NCBI RefSeq assembly: GCF_030816475.1
Contig: NZ_JAUSXF010000001.1
Span: 3,410,001 to 3,474,000, forward strand
From: Arthrobacter pascens
GTDB lineage: Bacteria; Actinomycetota; Actinomycetes; Actinomycetales; Micrococcaceae
Direction: 5' to 3'
Length of the DNA stretch: 64,000 nucleotides
The notes under the pieces were generated by a model. The model was not told the DNA's origin. It did not search any database and saw only the letters and a program-made list of their open reading frames with translations. A program made the translations under genes and the position numbers. The first letter of the stretch is position 1, and each line of letters opens with the position of its first letter. This document shows, in pieces, positions 25,818 to 33,959 of this stretch.

Positions 25818-27131
25818 ATGAATCTCGACGACTTGGTCTTCCATCCCTGGTCTCTACAGGGGCCTCGCGATGTGCCCACCTTGGTCGGCGGCTCCGGGAG
25901 CTACGTCACCGACATCAGCGGGAAGCGTTACCTGGACTTCAGCTCCCAGCTAGTGTTCACCAACCTCGGCCATCAGCATCCGCGCATCGTTGCTGCGATC
26001 AAGGAACAAGCCGACCGGCTCTGCACGCTCGCGCCCGGGAATGCGTCCGACATCAGGGGCGAAGCGGCGCGGCTGATTGTGGAGGTAGCTCCTGGGCACC
26101 TCGGGCACGTCCTGTTCACCACCGGCGGCACGGAGGCAATCGAGCATGCGGTGCGGATGGCGCGCCTGTACACCGGACGGCCCAAAGTGCTCGCCGCCTA
26201 CCGCTCCTACCATGGCTCTACATCGACATCGATCCACCTGACGGGCGACCCGCGCCGCTGGGCCTCGGACACGGGCATGGCGGGTGTAGTCCACTTCTTT
26301 GGACCTTTCCTTTACCGGTCGGCGTTCGGGTCTGCGACGCCCGAGGAAGAGTGCGAGCGGGCGCTCGCCCATCTGGAGCAGGTGATCCTCCTAGAGGGCC
26401 CGTCCACGATCGCCGGGTTGGTCCTGGAATCGGTGACCGGCAGTTCGGGCGTCCTCGTGCCGCCGGCCGGCTACCTGCGTGGGGTCCGCGAGCTCTGTGA
26501 CCGTCACGGCATCGTGTACATCGCCGACGAGGTGATGGTCGGCTTCGGACGTACGGGAGCATGGTTCGGCGTCGACCACGACGGCGTGGCGCCCGACCTG
26601 CTGGCGTTCGCGAAAGGCGTGAACTCCGGGTACGTGCCGTTGGGAGGCGTGCTGGTAGGCGACGAGATCTACGACATGTTCACCAAACGCCCCTACCCTG
26701 CGGGCATGACCTACAGCGGTCATCCACTCGCCTGCGCAGCAGCCGTTGGCGCGATCAACGCGATGCACGAGGAGGACACTGTGGGCGCAGCCGCACGCCT
26801 CGGCACGCACGTCCTGGGGCCGGGCCTTAGGGAACTTGCCGAGAGGCACGAGTCGGTCGGGGATGTTCGCGGCATCGGTGGTCTTTGGGCCATTGAACTG
26901 GTTCGCAATCGACTGACCAAGGAACCGCTCGTACCGATGGGAGCCAGTGGCCCGGCGAACGCGCCGATGGTTTCCGTCGCCAAGGCGTGCCTGGACCGGG
27001 GCCTCATGACGCTGGTCCTGGGCAACCGGGTGCATGTCGCTCCCCCTCTCAACGTGAATGACTCTGATGCCGCCACGGGCCTAGCCATCCTGGACCAGGC
27101 ATTGGCTGTTGCCGACACCTTCGTGACCTGA
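25818..27131 (+). CDS. Class III aminotransferase (aspartate aminotransferase family / omega-transaminase)
   Basis: PLP-dependent enzyme of 437 residues, cytoplasmic. Motifs seen are YLDFSSQLVFTNLGHQHPRI, LFTTGGTEAIEHAVRMAR (phosphate-binding), AAYRSYHGST, the acidic YIADEVMVGFGRTG (Asp to pyridine N) and FAKGVNSGYVPLGG with the Schiff-base Lys. The fold and length fit omega-amino acid or diamine transaminases. The amino donor is unknown. ATG 25818 has GGAGGATGTC just upstream. No metabolic partner sits next to it apart from the divergent ene-reductase. Confidence 0.9.
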   Translation: MNLDDLVFHPWSLQGPRDVPTLVGGSGSYVTDISGKRYLDFSSQLVFTNLGHQHPRIVAAIKEQADRLCTLAPGNASDIRGEAARLIVEVAPGHLGHVLFTTGGTEAIEHAVRMARLYTGRPKVLAAYRSYHGSTSTSIHLTGDPRRWASDTGMAGVVHFFGPFLYRSAFGSATPEEECERALAHLEQVILLEGPSTIAGLVLESVTGSSGVLVPPAGYLRGVRELCDRHGIVYIADEVMVGFGRTGAWFGVDHDGVAPDLLAFAKGVNSGYVPLGGVLVGDEIYDMFTKRPYPAGMTYSGHPLACAAAVGAINAMHEEDTVGAAARLGTHVLGPGLRELAERHESVGDVRGIGGLWAIELVRNRLTKEPLVPMGASGPANAPMVSVAKACLDRGLMTLVLGNRVHVAPPLNVNDSDAATGLAILDQALAVADTFVT

Positions 27132-27214
27132 ATGAGGGCTGGCCACGCGACGGCTGAGCAGCAGGGGGATGCGGCGAGGTGGGGTCATTTTTGTTGCTGG
27201 ATTAGGTTGGTGGG

Positions 27215-28159
27215 TTAGGGAGCCACGACGCCGGGGCAGCCTTGTCCGTGTGGGTTCTGATTGCAGTCGTCAGCGTAGTTCCGGGTGATGGAGCGCCATA
27301 CGCTGATGGTCTGGGGCGGGGCGCTGAATTGGCCCTGACCCGGGATGGGCAGGGGCGGCCCGCTGTTCACCGAATAGGTTCCTCGGAAGGACGTTGTCAG
27401 GACGACTTGGAAGTCACCCGTGTTGGTGTAGGCGTGACTTGTCCGGGTCTTCTCGCCCCAGCGCTCCTGCGGCAGGGGCCCGCCCATGGACTGCTGCGGA
27501 CCAAGCACGACGCCGTCCCCGTAGTTCCAGGTGTACTGAACAGGAGTGGCGATGACGTGAACCTTCTGGCCGAACATCATCACATCGAACTGCTGTTCTC
27601 TGGCATCGGCATAGAAGTTGGTCTCGGCCCCTCGGAGGGTGTGCGGACTGGGCTGGGCCACCACTGACCCGGCAATAATCGGCAAGCTCTGGAACTGTTT
27701 CTGGATTTCGGCGGCAATGCGGGGCAACAAATCCTCGGGCTTGGCGTCATAGAGGCAGGTTGGGCCTGAGTGGAATGACCAGACGGCGCCAGGAACACCA
27801 CGTGGCTTCGAGTACCAGATGACTGGAATGCCTTCCTTACCCTCCGGCCCGTTCCTGCATTCAACTATTGTGGAAAGACAAGGCGTGTTGAATTCCCCTC
27901 CGCCGAGGTGGCACTGCAGTTCGTATTTGTAGTCATTGGGGTCGGTGTTTACAGTGCCAGGTTGAGCAATACTAAATTCGCCAGTACCGGGGTCAGGCAC
28001 CCAAATATCAGCCCCTACGCGAACTCCGGTGTTTACAAAACCCCCGCCGATCCGTGGCTTCGAATCCGAAGCGTCTTCGGCGCGGGCAGTCAAAAGAAAC
28101 GTCATCAAAAGCACCACACAGCAGGCGAGGACTGTGAGGGCCTTGCCTAAGTAAGCCAT
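27215..28159 (-). CDS. Secreted or membrane-anchored PKD-domain-like protein
   Basis: A 314-residue protein. The N-terminus has one hydrophobic helix (ALTVLACCVVLLMTFLLTA) acting as signal or anchor. The rest is extracellular and cysteine-containing, with a PKD-like motif YTWNYGDGVVLG and the matching SHAYTNTGDFQVVLTTSF. The C-terminus has a final NYADDCNQNPHGQGCPG. I start at ATG 28159, 2 nt after the stop of the DUF6318 lipoprotein gene, so the two form an operon. Function unknown; a surface-exposed partner of the lipoprotein is plausible. Confidence 0.75.
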   Translation of the reverse strand: MAYLGKALTVLACCVVLLMTFLLTARAEDASDSKPRIGGGFVNTGVRVGADIWVPDPGTGEFSIAQPGTVNTDPNDYKYELQCHLGGGEFNTPCLSTIVECRNGPEGKEGIPVIWYSKPRGVPGAVWSFHSGPTCLYDAKPEDLLPRIAAEIQKQFQSLPIIAGSVVAQPSPHTLRGAETNFYADAREQQFDVMMFGQKVHVIATPVQYTWNYGDGVVLGPQQSMGGPLPQERWGEKTRTSHAYTNTGDFQVVLTTSFRGTYSVNSGPPLPIPGQGQFSAPPQTISVWRSITRNYADDCNQNPHGQGCPGVVAP

Positions 28160-28161
28160 GG

Positions 28162-28815
28162 CTACCGGATCAAACCTAGGTCGTTGACCAGCCATCCTGC
28201 GTCGGCGAACTTCACCATCGCGACGCTTCCCGCATTTGTCGCAGCTGTCTTCTCTTGATAAGGGCTTCCGTCCTGGTTATGAATTACCAGTTCCTTCTGC
28301 AGTACTTGAAGAACCACCTGCATAGAGCCGTCGGCGGAAGACTTGGCGGTAGCAACCGGAATTTCTATTTGGCCGCCGGAAATCCATTTACCATCAGCCC
28401 AAGCAGCTTCGATATCGTCAACGAGTCCGTGGCAGAAGGCGCACTCAGCTTTGGAAAGCTTCGATAAAGCAACAGTGTCACCCGTCTCATACGCGTAGCT
28501 CAGAATGGAGAACCAATACTTCGTAAAAGCCTCCGCCCCCTCCTTCGTCTCCGTCTTTGCGACCTCGGGCAGGACGGGAACGGGGACGTTTTGGGCGGGG
28601 CCGGAGGCGTCAGCTGGTTTGTAGACCGCGCTGGGCGTCGGGGTCGGGCTGGGTGAAGTACTGGCCGACGTTGATTCTGAAGCAGCCGGGGATGATGTGC
28701 CGGGATCTGCAGGCGCTCCCCCCGCGCATCCGGCCAGCGCAACCGAAGCAGCAATAACAGAGGCAACTGCGCCGGATCGTATTCCACGGGACACAAAAAC
28801 GTTGAGTGATGCCAT
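28162..28815 (-). CDS. DUF6318 family lipoprotein
   Basis: A 217-residue lipoprotein. Lipobox ASVALAGC near residue 30 is followed by a Ser/Thr/Pro linker, then the domain with YKPADASGPAQNVPVPVLPE, FTKYWFSILSYAYETGD, KAECAFCHGLVDDIE and a C-terminal GWLVNDLGLIR. These blocks fit the actinobacterial DUF6318 family, whose function is unknown. Operon with the PKD-like gene downstream. GGGGGAA precedes ATG 28815. Confidence 0.85.
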   Translation of the reverse strand: MASLNVFVSRGIRSGAVASVIAASVALAGCAGGAPADPGTSSPAASESTSASTSPSPTPTPSAVYKPADASGPAQNVPVPVLPEVAKTETKEGAEAFTKYWFSILSYAYETGDTVALSKLSKAECAFCHGLVDDIEAAWADGKWISGGQIEIPVATAKSSADGSMQVVLQVLQKELVIHNQDGSPYQEKTAATNAGSVAMVKFADAGWLVNDLGLIR

Positions 28816-28852
28816 GGGCAGCTATTCCCCCGATAGTTTGCAGACGCCTGGC

Positions 28853-28910
28853 TACGAACAATGACTTAAGGGTAGCCCAGGCTACATTTCGGTGATCAAA
28901 GTTATCCACA
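28853..28910. promoter_or_regulatory. Palindrome and DnaA box upstream of the DUF6318 operon
   Basis: A perfect 14-bp palindrome GTAGCCCAGGCTAC (28872-28885) has a further related half-site CCTGGCTAC about 20 bp towards the gene. A consensus DnaA box TTATCCACA lies at 28902-28910. The half-site arrangement suggests a dimeric regulator controlling the operon. Confidence 0.5.
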
Positions 28911-28961
28911 GGCACCCCGCCATCGTTTTACCATCGTGGCGGGTCAATGGAAAGTCAAAAA

Positions 28962-28997
28962 TGCGGAGGCCGGCGCATAAATGCACCGGCCTCCGCA
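28962..28997 (-). terminator. Intrinsic terminator of the NCS1 permease gene
   Basis: Perfect 12-bp arms TGCGGAGGCCGG / CCGGCCTCCGCA with a 12-nt loop. On the minus strand the stem is followed by TTTTTG, a proper U-tract. It lies 37 nt after the permease stop. Confidence 0.9.
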
Positions 28998-29033
28998 AAA
29001 ATTCAACGGCTCTACAGCATTGAATACAAAGCC

Positions 29034-30791
29034 CTACTTCCCCGCCGGCAGCACCAGCTCTCCCGTCTTGTCAGTCGACAAGGCCAGCGATGAAACATAC
29101 TGGGGGCCGCCGTCGGGCGCGTCCTGGGCGGAACGGATCATGTCCGGGCGTTCGAACTCCAGCCCGGTGACGTGGCAAAGAAGTTTCTGATCGCTGGGGT
29201 TCCCGTCGGCGTCGAACATGGGCAGGTCGATGCCGTCGTCGGTGCGCCGCAAGTAGTACCGGCCCTTCGTGAGCACGGCCAGGGCCGGCGCCAACACCAG
29301 GGCAAGCCCGACGGCGAAGATCGGCGAGTACGGCTGGATGGCTGCACCGAACGCCCCAAAGAAGACCGCGATCGAGACGCCGGCGGAAACCAGCATGGAA
29401 ACAAACCCGACCGGATTCACCGCGTAGAGCATGCCTCGACGGAATTCCGGTACCTTCGGCGAAATCTTGAGCAGGTACTTGTTGATCGCGATATCGGATG
29501 CCACGGTGACCACCCAAGCCATGGCGCAGTTGGCGTAAAAGCCCAGGATGGTGCTCAGGAAGTCGAACATATTGGCTTCCATCAGGACCAGGGCGATCAC
29601 GAGGTTCACCACGACAAACACCATCCGGCCGGGATAGGTCTTGGTGACGCGGGTGAAGCTGTTGGTCCAGGCCAGCGACCCGGAGTACGCATTCGTGACG
29701 TTGATCTTGATCTGGGAAATGACCACCAGCACTACGGCCAGGCCCATCGCCAGCCAGGCCGGCATCATCTCCTGGTAGACGCCAAGGAATTGGTGGACCG
29801 GCTCATTGGCGTGAACGGACGCGGCCGGATCAAGGGTGGCAATCAGGTAGATGGCGATAAACATGCCCACCACCTGCTTGATGGCACCGAATATCACCCA
29901 GCCGGGCCCGGCCAGGATCACAGCCCTCCACCAGGCGCCCTTGTTCTCGGCAGTTTTGGGCGGCATGAACCGCAGGTAGTCGATCTGCTCGGCAATCTGC
30001 GCCATCAGGGAGAGACAGACGCCGGCGGCCAGCATCACCGAGGCGAGGTTGGGACCCCCGGCACCGGACTCACCGGTGTAGGCAAAAAAGCCGTCGATGC
30101 TCTCTGGATGTGAAACCAGCAGGTATCCCACCGGCACCACCATGAGGAGCAGCCACAACGGAGTGGTCCACACCTGCAGCTTGGCGAGAGTGTTCATGCC
30201 GTAAATGACCAGCGGAATGATGATCAGCGTGGATGCGGCATACCCCAGCCACTGCGGAATGCCCAGGCCGAGCTCCAGGCCCTGGGCCATAATGGAGCCT
30301 TCCAGTGCGAAGAAGATGAACGTGAACGTCGCGAAGATGACGTTGGTGACCACTGATCCGTAGTAGCCAAACCCGGATCCGCGCGTAATCAGGTCCAGGT
30401 CTATGTTGTACCGCGCGGCGTAGTACGCAAGCGGGAAGCCCGTGGCGAAGATGATCACAGCCGCCACTACGATCCCGAAGATTGCATTGATAGTGCCGTA
30501 AGCGATGCCGATGTTTGCTCCGATGGAGAAATCGGCCAGGTACGCGATACCGCCCAGGGCACTCGTGGCCACTACGCCGGCGCTCCACTTCCGGTAAGAG
30601 CGCGGTGCGAACCTGAGGGTGTAATCCTCCAGGCTTTCCCTGGTTGCGCTCAGCGCTGCTGCGTTTCCCGCCCCCGCTTCCGCTGTGGCAGTGCCAGGCG
30701 GACCGGCAGTGCCAGTAGGACCGCTGACGACGGCGGCCCGGCCTTCCGCCGTCGGCTCAAGTAGTTGGGTACTCTCCAGGTCATTGCTCAT
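29034..30791 (-). CDS. NCS1 family purine/cytosine permease
   Basis: Integral membrane transporter of about 585 residues with twelve predicted helices, for example GFGYYGSVVTNVIFATFTFI, LGYAASTLIIIPLVIYGMNT and MVFVVVNLVIALVLM. Typical NCS1 features are the N-terminal RFAPRSYRKWSAGVV region, the IGANIGIAYG loop and INVTNAYSGSLAWTN. Substrates of the family are cytosine, purines, allantoin, hydantoin or thiamine-like compounds; none can be chosen here. The C-terminal tail is longer than usual. ATG 30791 is preferred over GTG 30803, which overlaps the AAGGAAA ribosome binding site. Confidence 0.88.
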   Translation of the reverse strand: MSNDLESTQLLEPTAEGRAAVVSGPTGTAGPPGTATAEAGAGNAAALSATRESLEDYTLRFAPRSYRKWSAGVVATSALGGIAYLADFSIGANIGIAYGTINAIFGIVVAAVIIFATGFPLAYYAARYNIDLDLITRGSGFGYYGSVVTNVIFATFTFIFFALEGSIMAQGLELGLGIPQWLGYAASTLIIIPLVIYGMNTLAKLQVWTTPLWLLLMVVPVGYLLVSHPESIDGFFAYTGESGAGGPNLASVMLAAGVCLSLMAQIAEQIDYLRFMPPKTAENKGAWWRAVILAGPGWVIFGAIKQVVGMFIAIYLIATLDPAASVHANEPVHQFLGVYQEMMPAWLAMGLAVVLVVISQIKINVTNAYSGSLAWTNSFTRVTKTYPGRMVFVVVNLVIALVLMEANMFDFLSTILGFYANCAMAWVVTVASDIAINKYLLKISPKVPEFRRGMLYAVNPVGFVSMLVSAGVSIAVFFGAFGAAIQPYSPIFAVGLALVLAPALAVLTKGRYYLRRTDDGIDLPMFDADGNPSDQKLLCHVTGLEFERPDMIRSAQDAPDGGPQYVSSLALSTDKTGELVLPAGK

Positions 30792-31027
30792 GCTGGCCGT
30801 CACTTTCCTTGCTGAAACTGGATGTCGGAAGGTCTACTGCGACGCTAGCCAGCTGGAACGACAGATCTGTCACGGCCTTGTTTCAGTGGCGTTAAGTGTT
30901 GACAAGCGAGTGAAGCCCCTTTAACCAATTCGGGGCCGGGTGCGTTGTACCCATCCGACAAAAACTGCCGCTGACAGTCCAACTAGCGTCAAGGGGAGGT
31001 CCCACCCATCGCGACGAAGGACGATCA

Positions 31028-32053
31028 TTGACGATTCAGGCAGAACCCCAAACGGGCTCGAACGACATCCTTGAGACAGCCCGGACCCAGGTGCTCGACC
31101 GCGGCATCGGACTCACCGAAAGCCAGGTCCTCGACATTCTCCGGCTCCCCGACCACGCGCTTCCTGCTGCCCTGCAGCTGGCACACGAGGTCCGTTTGAA
31201 GCACTGCGGCGAGGACGTAGAAGTTGAAGGAATCATCTCCATCAAGACCGGCGGCTGCCCCGAAGACTGCCACTTCTGCAGCCAGTCCGGGCTCTTCGAC
31301 AGCCCGGTCCGCGGCGTCTGGCTGGACATTCCCGGGCTGGTCAAGGCCGCCAAGGAAACTGCGGCCACGGGCGCCACGGAGTTCTGCATCGTGGCCGCCG
31401 TCCGGGGACCCGACATCAAGCTGATGAACCAGATCAAGTTCGCGATCGACCGCATCAAGGAAGAAGTGGACATCAACATCGCCTGCTCGCTCGGCATGCT
31501 GACGCAGCGGCAGGTCAATCAGCTCGCCGAATGGGGAGTCCACCGCTACAACCACAACCTGGAAACTGCCCGCAGCTACTTTCCCAAGGTGGTCACAACG
31601 CACAGCTACGAGGAACGCCTTGAGACCTGCGCCATGGTGAAGGACGCCGGGATGGAACTGTGCTGTGGCGCCCTGATCGGCATGGGCGAGTCACTCGAAC
31701 AGCGCGCCGAGCTGGCCGTCCAGCTCCAAGCCCTCGAACCCCATGAAGTCCCGCTGAACTTCCTCAACCCCAGGCCGGGCACGCCGTTGGAAAACCAGGG
31801 AATCATGGACGGCAAGGATGCCCTTCGAGCCATCGCTGCGTTCAGGCTGGCAATGCCCCATACTGTGCTGCGCTACGCCGGCGGCCGCGAGCTGACCCTT
31901 GGCGACCTGGGCACCCGCGAGGGGCTGCTCGGTGGCATCAATGCTGTCATCGTTGGCAACTACCTCACCACATTGGGCCGTCCGGCAACGGCCGATCTGC
32001 ACCTGCTGGTGGAACTGAACATGCCAATCAGGGAACTCCAGAAGACGCTGTGA
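31028..32053 (+). CDS. bioB: Biotin synthase
   Basis: Radical SAM enzyme of 341 residues converting dethiobiotin to biotin. The [4Fe-4S] motif is [14 protein letters not shown], with the auxiliary [2Fe-2S] ligands expected in the [27 protein letters not shown] blocks and the conserved RYAGGR arginine. The start is TTG 31028, supported by AAGGACGATCA immediately upstream. The downstream gene overlaps its stop by 4 nt. No bioF, bioA or bioD is within the window, so other biotin genes are elsewhere. Confidence 0.97.
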   Translation: MTIQAEPQTGSNDILETARTQVLDRGIGLTESQVLDILRLPDHALPAALQLAHEVRLKHCGEDVEVEGIISIKTGGCPEDCHFCSQSGLFDSPVRGVWLDIPGLVKAAKETAATGATEFCIVAAVRGPDIKLMNQIKFAIDRIKEEVDINIACSLGMLTQRQVNQLAEWGVHRYNHNLETARSYFPKVVTTHSYEERLETCAMVKDAGMELCCGALIGMGESLEQRAELAVQLQALEPHEVPLNFLNPRPGTPLENQGIMDGKDALRAIAAFRLAMPHTVLRYAGGRELTLGDLGTREGLLGGINAVIVGNYLTTLGRPATADLHLLVELNMPIRELQKTL

Positions 32054-32283
32054 ACCCGAGTGAGAGGACCACGGAACTGGACGGAACCCACTTTTGCGGG
32101 CACTGCGGAGGAAAGCCCGACGGCGCCGGAGGACCGCCGTCGGATGCTCACCAGGGCTGCGACGCCCGGCTCCAGCTCGAACCGCCGCGGTTCTGCCGGC
32201 TCTGTGGGCGGCGCCTGAAAGTCCAGGTATCACCCCTGGGCTGGTGGGCTGCCTGTTCACGGCACGGCGTTACCACTGGCTGA
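32050..32283 (+). CDS. bsaP: Biotin synthase auxiliary protein (BsaP-like)
   Basis: A 77-residue Cys-rich protein. Cysteines are C16, C19, C37, C49, C52 and C69, in [23 protein letters not shown] and AACSRHG. The GTG start overlaps the bioB stop (GTGA). This arrangement and the [20 protein letters not shown] block match the actinobacterial BsaP family, shown in mycobacteria to be an iron-sulfur protein needed for biotin synthase activity. Family call is from remembered sequence pattern and context. Confidence 0.85.
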   Translation: MNPSERTTELDGTHFCGHCGGKPDGAGGPPSDAHQGCDARLQLEPPRFCRLCGRRLKVQVSPLGWWAACSRHGVTTG

Positions 32284-32310
32284 ACCGCAGTTCCGGGGCC
32301 TAGCCTTTTT

Positions 32311-32323
32311 CTACGTAACGTAG
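32311..32323. promoter_or_regulatory. Palindrome CTACGTAACGTAG upstream of the PNPOx-like gene
   Basis: A 13-bp palindrome with 5-bp arms and a 3-bp centre, ending 4 nt before ATG 32328. It overlaps the likely -10 region (TAACGT or TAGAAC), a position suited to repression. It lies between the bsaP stop and the next gene. Confidence 0.4.
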
Positions 32324-32327
32324 AACA

Positions 32328-32765
32328 ATGGGGGACATGATGTTCGAACACGCAGATGCAGATCCGGTACTTGAACTCGATGAGGAGCAGTCCTGGAAGC
32401 TCCTTGAGGCCACGAAGCATGGCCGTCTGGTGGTTTCCGTCGCGGGAGAGCCCGACATTTTCCCGGTCAATTACGTGACTTTGGGCCGAAAGGTCTATCT
32501 TCGGACCGCGCCCGGAAACAAATTGGCCCAACTGACCATCAACTCCACCGTGCTGTTCGAAACGGACGGCGTACTGTCCGACGAAGCGTGGTCCGTGGTG
32601 CTGCGCGGAACCGCACGCGTCCTTGACACCTCAGCCGAACTTGCGGCCGTGGAGGACCTGGGACTTAAGTCCTGGGTGCCAACGCTCAAAGACTTCTATG
32701 TGCAGATCGAACCGAACTCCGTTAGCGGCCGCCACTTCCAGCTGGGCGAACAGCCCGAGCGCTGA
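32328..32765 (+). CDS. Pyridoxamine 5'-phosphate oxidase family protein
   Basis: Split-barrel flavin-binding protein of 145 residues. Family features are LLEATKHGRLVVSVAGEPDI, FPVNYVTLGRKVYLRTAPGN, NSTVLFETDG and SWVPTLKDFYVQIEPNSVSG. It is likely to bind FMN or F420 and act as a small reductase or heme-utilisation-like protein; activity cannot be specified. Three ATG codons (32328, 32337, 32340) are in frame. I use the first, but a leaderless start at 32337 is possible because the -10 lies so close. Confidence 0.85.
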   Translation: MGDMMFEHADADPVLELDEEQSWKLLEATKHGRLVVSVAGEPDIFPVNYVTLGRKVYLRTAPGNKLAQLTINSTVLFETDGVLSDEAWSVVLRGTARVLDTSAELAAVEDLGLKSWVPTLKDFYVQIEPNSVSGRHFQLGEQPER

Positions 32766-32776
32766 CAGGCAGCTCC

Positions 32777-32788
32777 TAGACTGGAACT
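32777..32788 (+). promoter_or_regulatory. Leaderless-type -10 element of vsr
   Basis: TAGACT (32777-32782) ends 6 nt before the vsr ATG, where a transcript would start at or next to the start codon. No Shine-Dalgarno is visible. No convincing -35 is found. Confidence 0.55.
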
Positions 32789-33232
32789 ATGGCGGACAGG
32801 CTGACCCCCGAGCGGCGCAGCTGGAACATGTCCAGGATCAGGGGCAAGAACACCAAGCCCGAATTGCTGGTCCGCCGGCTGCTCCATGCCAAGGGATACC
32901 GGTACCGTCTGCACGGCAAAGCCGGCAAGGCCCGGCTGCCTGGCAATCCGGACCTTGTCTTTGCCGGCCGCCGCAAAGTCATCTTCGTCAACGGCTGCTT
33001 CTGGCATTTCCATGATTGCCGGGCAGGCCAGCATGCCCCGAAAGCAAACGCCACGTTCTGGGAGGCAAAGCGTACCCGGACCAGAATCCGCGACGCCGAT
33101 CAGCGCCGTCGGCTGGAGGAGGCAGGCTGGGCAGTACTCACCCTCTGGGAATGCGAGTTGCGGGACGGATCCGCCCTGGAAAGCCAACTCGTGCAGTTCC
33201 TCGAAGCGGAAGGGACGGGCGCCGGAAATTGA
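32789..33232 (+). CDS. vsr: Very short patch repair endonuclease (Vsr)
   Basis: Nicking endonuclease of 147 residues for T:G mismatches formed by deamination of 5-methylcytosine. Motifs are the opening LTPERRSWNMSRIRGKNTKPE, RRLLHAKGYRYRLH, LPGNPDLVFAGRRKVIFVNG (catalytic Asp and metal site; shown here in part), CFWHFHDC (zinc and DNA binding), and WEAKRTRTRIRD. All usual key residues are present. There is no C5-cytosine methyltransferase in the window, although a McrBC type IV system lies 3.2 kb downstream. Confidence 0.95.
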   Translation: MADRLTPERRSWNMSRIRGKNTKPELLVRRLLHAKGYRYRLHGKAGKARLPGNPDLVFAGRRKVIFVNGCFWHFHDCRAGQHAPKANATFWEAKRTRTRIRDADQRRRLEEAGWAVLTLWECELRDGSALESQLVQFLEAEGTGAGN

Positions 33233-33548
33233 GACAGGAAATTGAGGCAATCTTTCCCCTTTACGCCCGCCCTTATTGAGCAGTACGTCAGACGATGGAG
33301 TCCGGTGGCTACCACTTAGGTAACCACCACCCACACCCTCAAGGGAGAAGGATCTGCAGGCGGGCAGCCAATGCTTGCCGGCGGCGCCGATCCCTACTCG
33401 ATGTAAAACCCGCAGCATCCCCAAAGAATGCCGCACTACTTCCCGGCAGCCGTTGCCGGGCAGGAGAACGGACCTAACCTGAAGTAGGACTAATGCCTCG
33501 ACTTGCCGCTCCGTTGCCGGGGTGGAGAGCCCAGCGGAAAGGAGCATC
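33233..33548 (+). other. 316-bp intergenic region with two inverted repeats
   Basis: No gene is convincing here. A 25-bp near-perfect inverted repeat GGTGGCTACC/GGTAACCACC occupies 33304-33328, followed by AAGGGAGAAGG without a good ORF. A hairpin CCCGGCA/TGCCGGG is at 33442-33460. TAGGAC near 33484 may be a -10 for the HPt-like gene, whose RBS is AAAGGAG. Confidence 0.45.
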
Positions 33549-33959
33549 ATGACGCAGCCTGATGACTCTGTGCGGCCACTGGTGGACCAGTCCGTGCTCG
33601 ACAGGCTGCTGGAGGAACTCGACCAGGATGAGGGATACTTCACGGTCTTCGTTGCCAAGTTCATGCAACTGCTCCCGCTCAGGATCGGAAAGCTGCGGCT
33701 CGCCCTCACCACCGGGGACCTGGACGGCGCCGTCGACGCAGTCCTCAGCCTGAAGACGTCCAGCCAGATGGTCGGAGCCGAGCGGCTTGCCGCCCTGGCA
33801 ATGGACTTGGAAGGCGCCATTCGACACGAGTCCCAGCAGGGGGACCTAGCGGTGACATTGCCCCGGCTGGCGGCAACGTACTTGAAACAGATCGACCAGT
33901 GCAGCCGACAAACCCTGCATCGCCTCCAGGCTCAGCGCTCCTCCGGAGCCAGCCGGTAG
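33549..33959 (+). CDS. HPt-domain-like protein lacking the phospho-acceptor histidine
   Basis: A 136-residue helical protein matching the histidine phosphotransfer fold: LLEELDQDEGYFTVFVAKFM, KLRLALTTGDLDGAVDAVLS, LKTSSQMVGAERLAALAMDL and a final long helix. In canonical HPt proteins the core reads HxLKGSSxxLGA. Here the same position reads L66-SLKTSSQMVGA, so the phosphorylated His is Leu. ATG 33549 follows AAAGGAG. Its 3' end overlaps the convergent response regulator gene by 28 bp. Confidence 0.75.
   Translation: MTQPDDSVRPLVDQSVLDRLLEELDQDEGYFTVFVAKFMQLLPLRIGKLRLALTTGDLDGAVDAVLSLKTSSQMVGAERLAALAMDLEGAIRHESQQGDLAVTLPRLAATYLKQIDQCSRQTLHRLQAQRSSGASR

Noticed and set aside
28902..28910. Replication origin
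   Set aside because: One DnaA box alone, without a cluster, AT-rich unwinding element or dnaA/dnaN genes.
33295..33477. Small ORF (60 codons) between vsr and the HPt-like gene
   Set aside because: Arg/Ala/Pro-rich with no RBS at its start and overlapping an inverted repeat.
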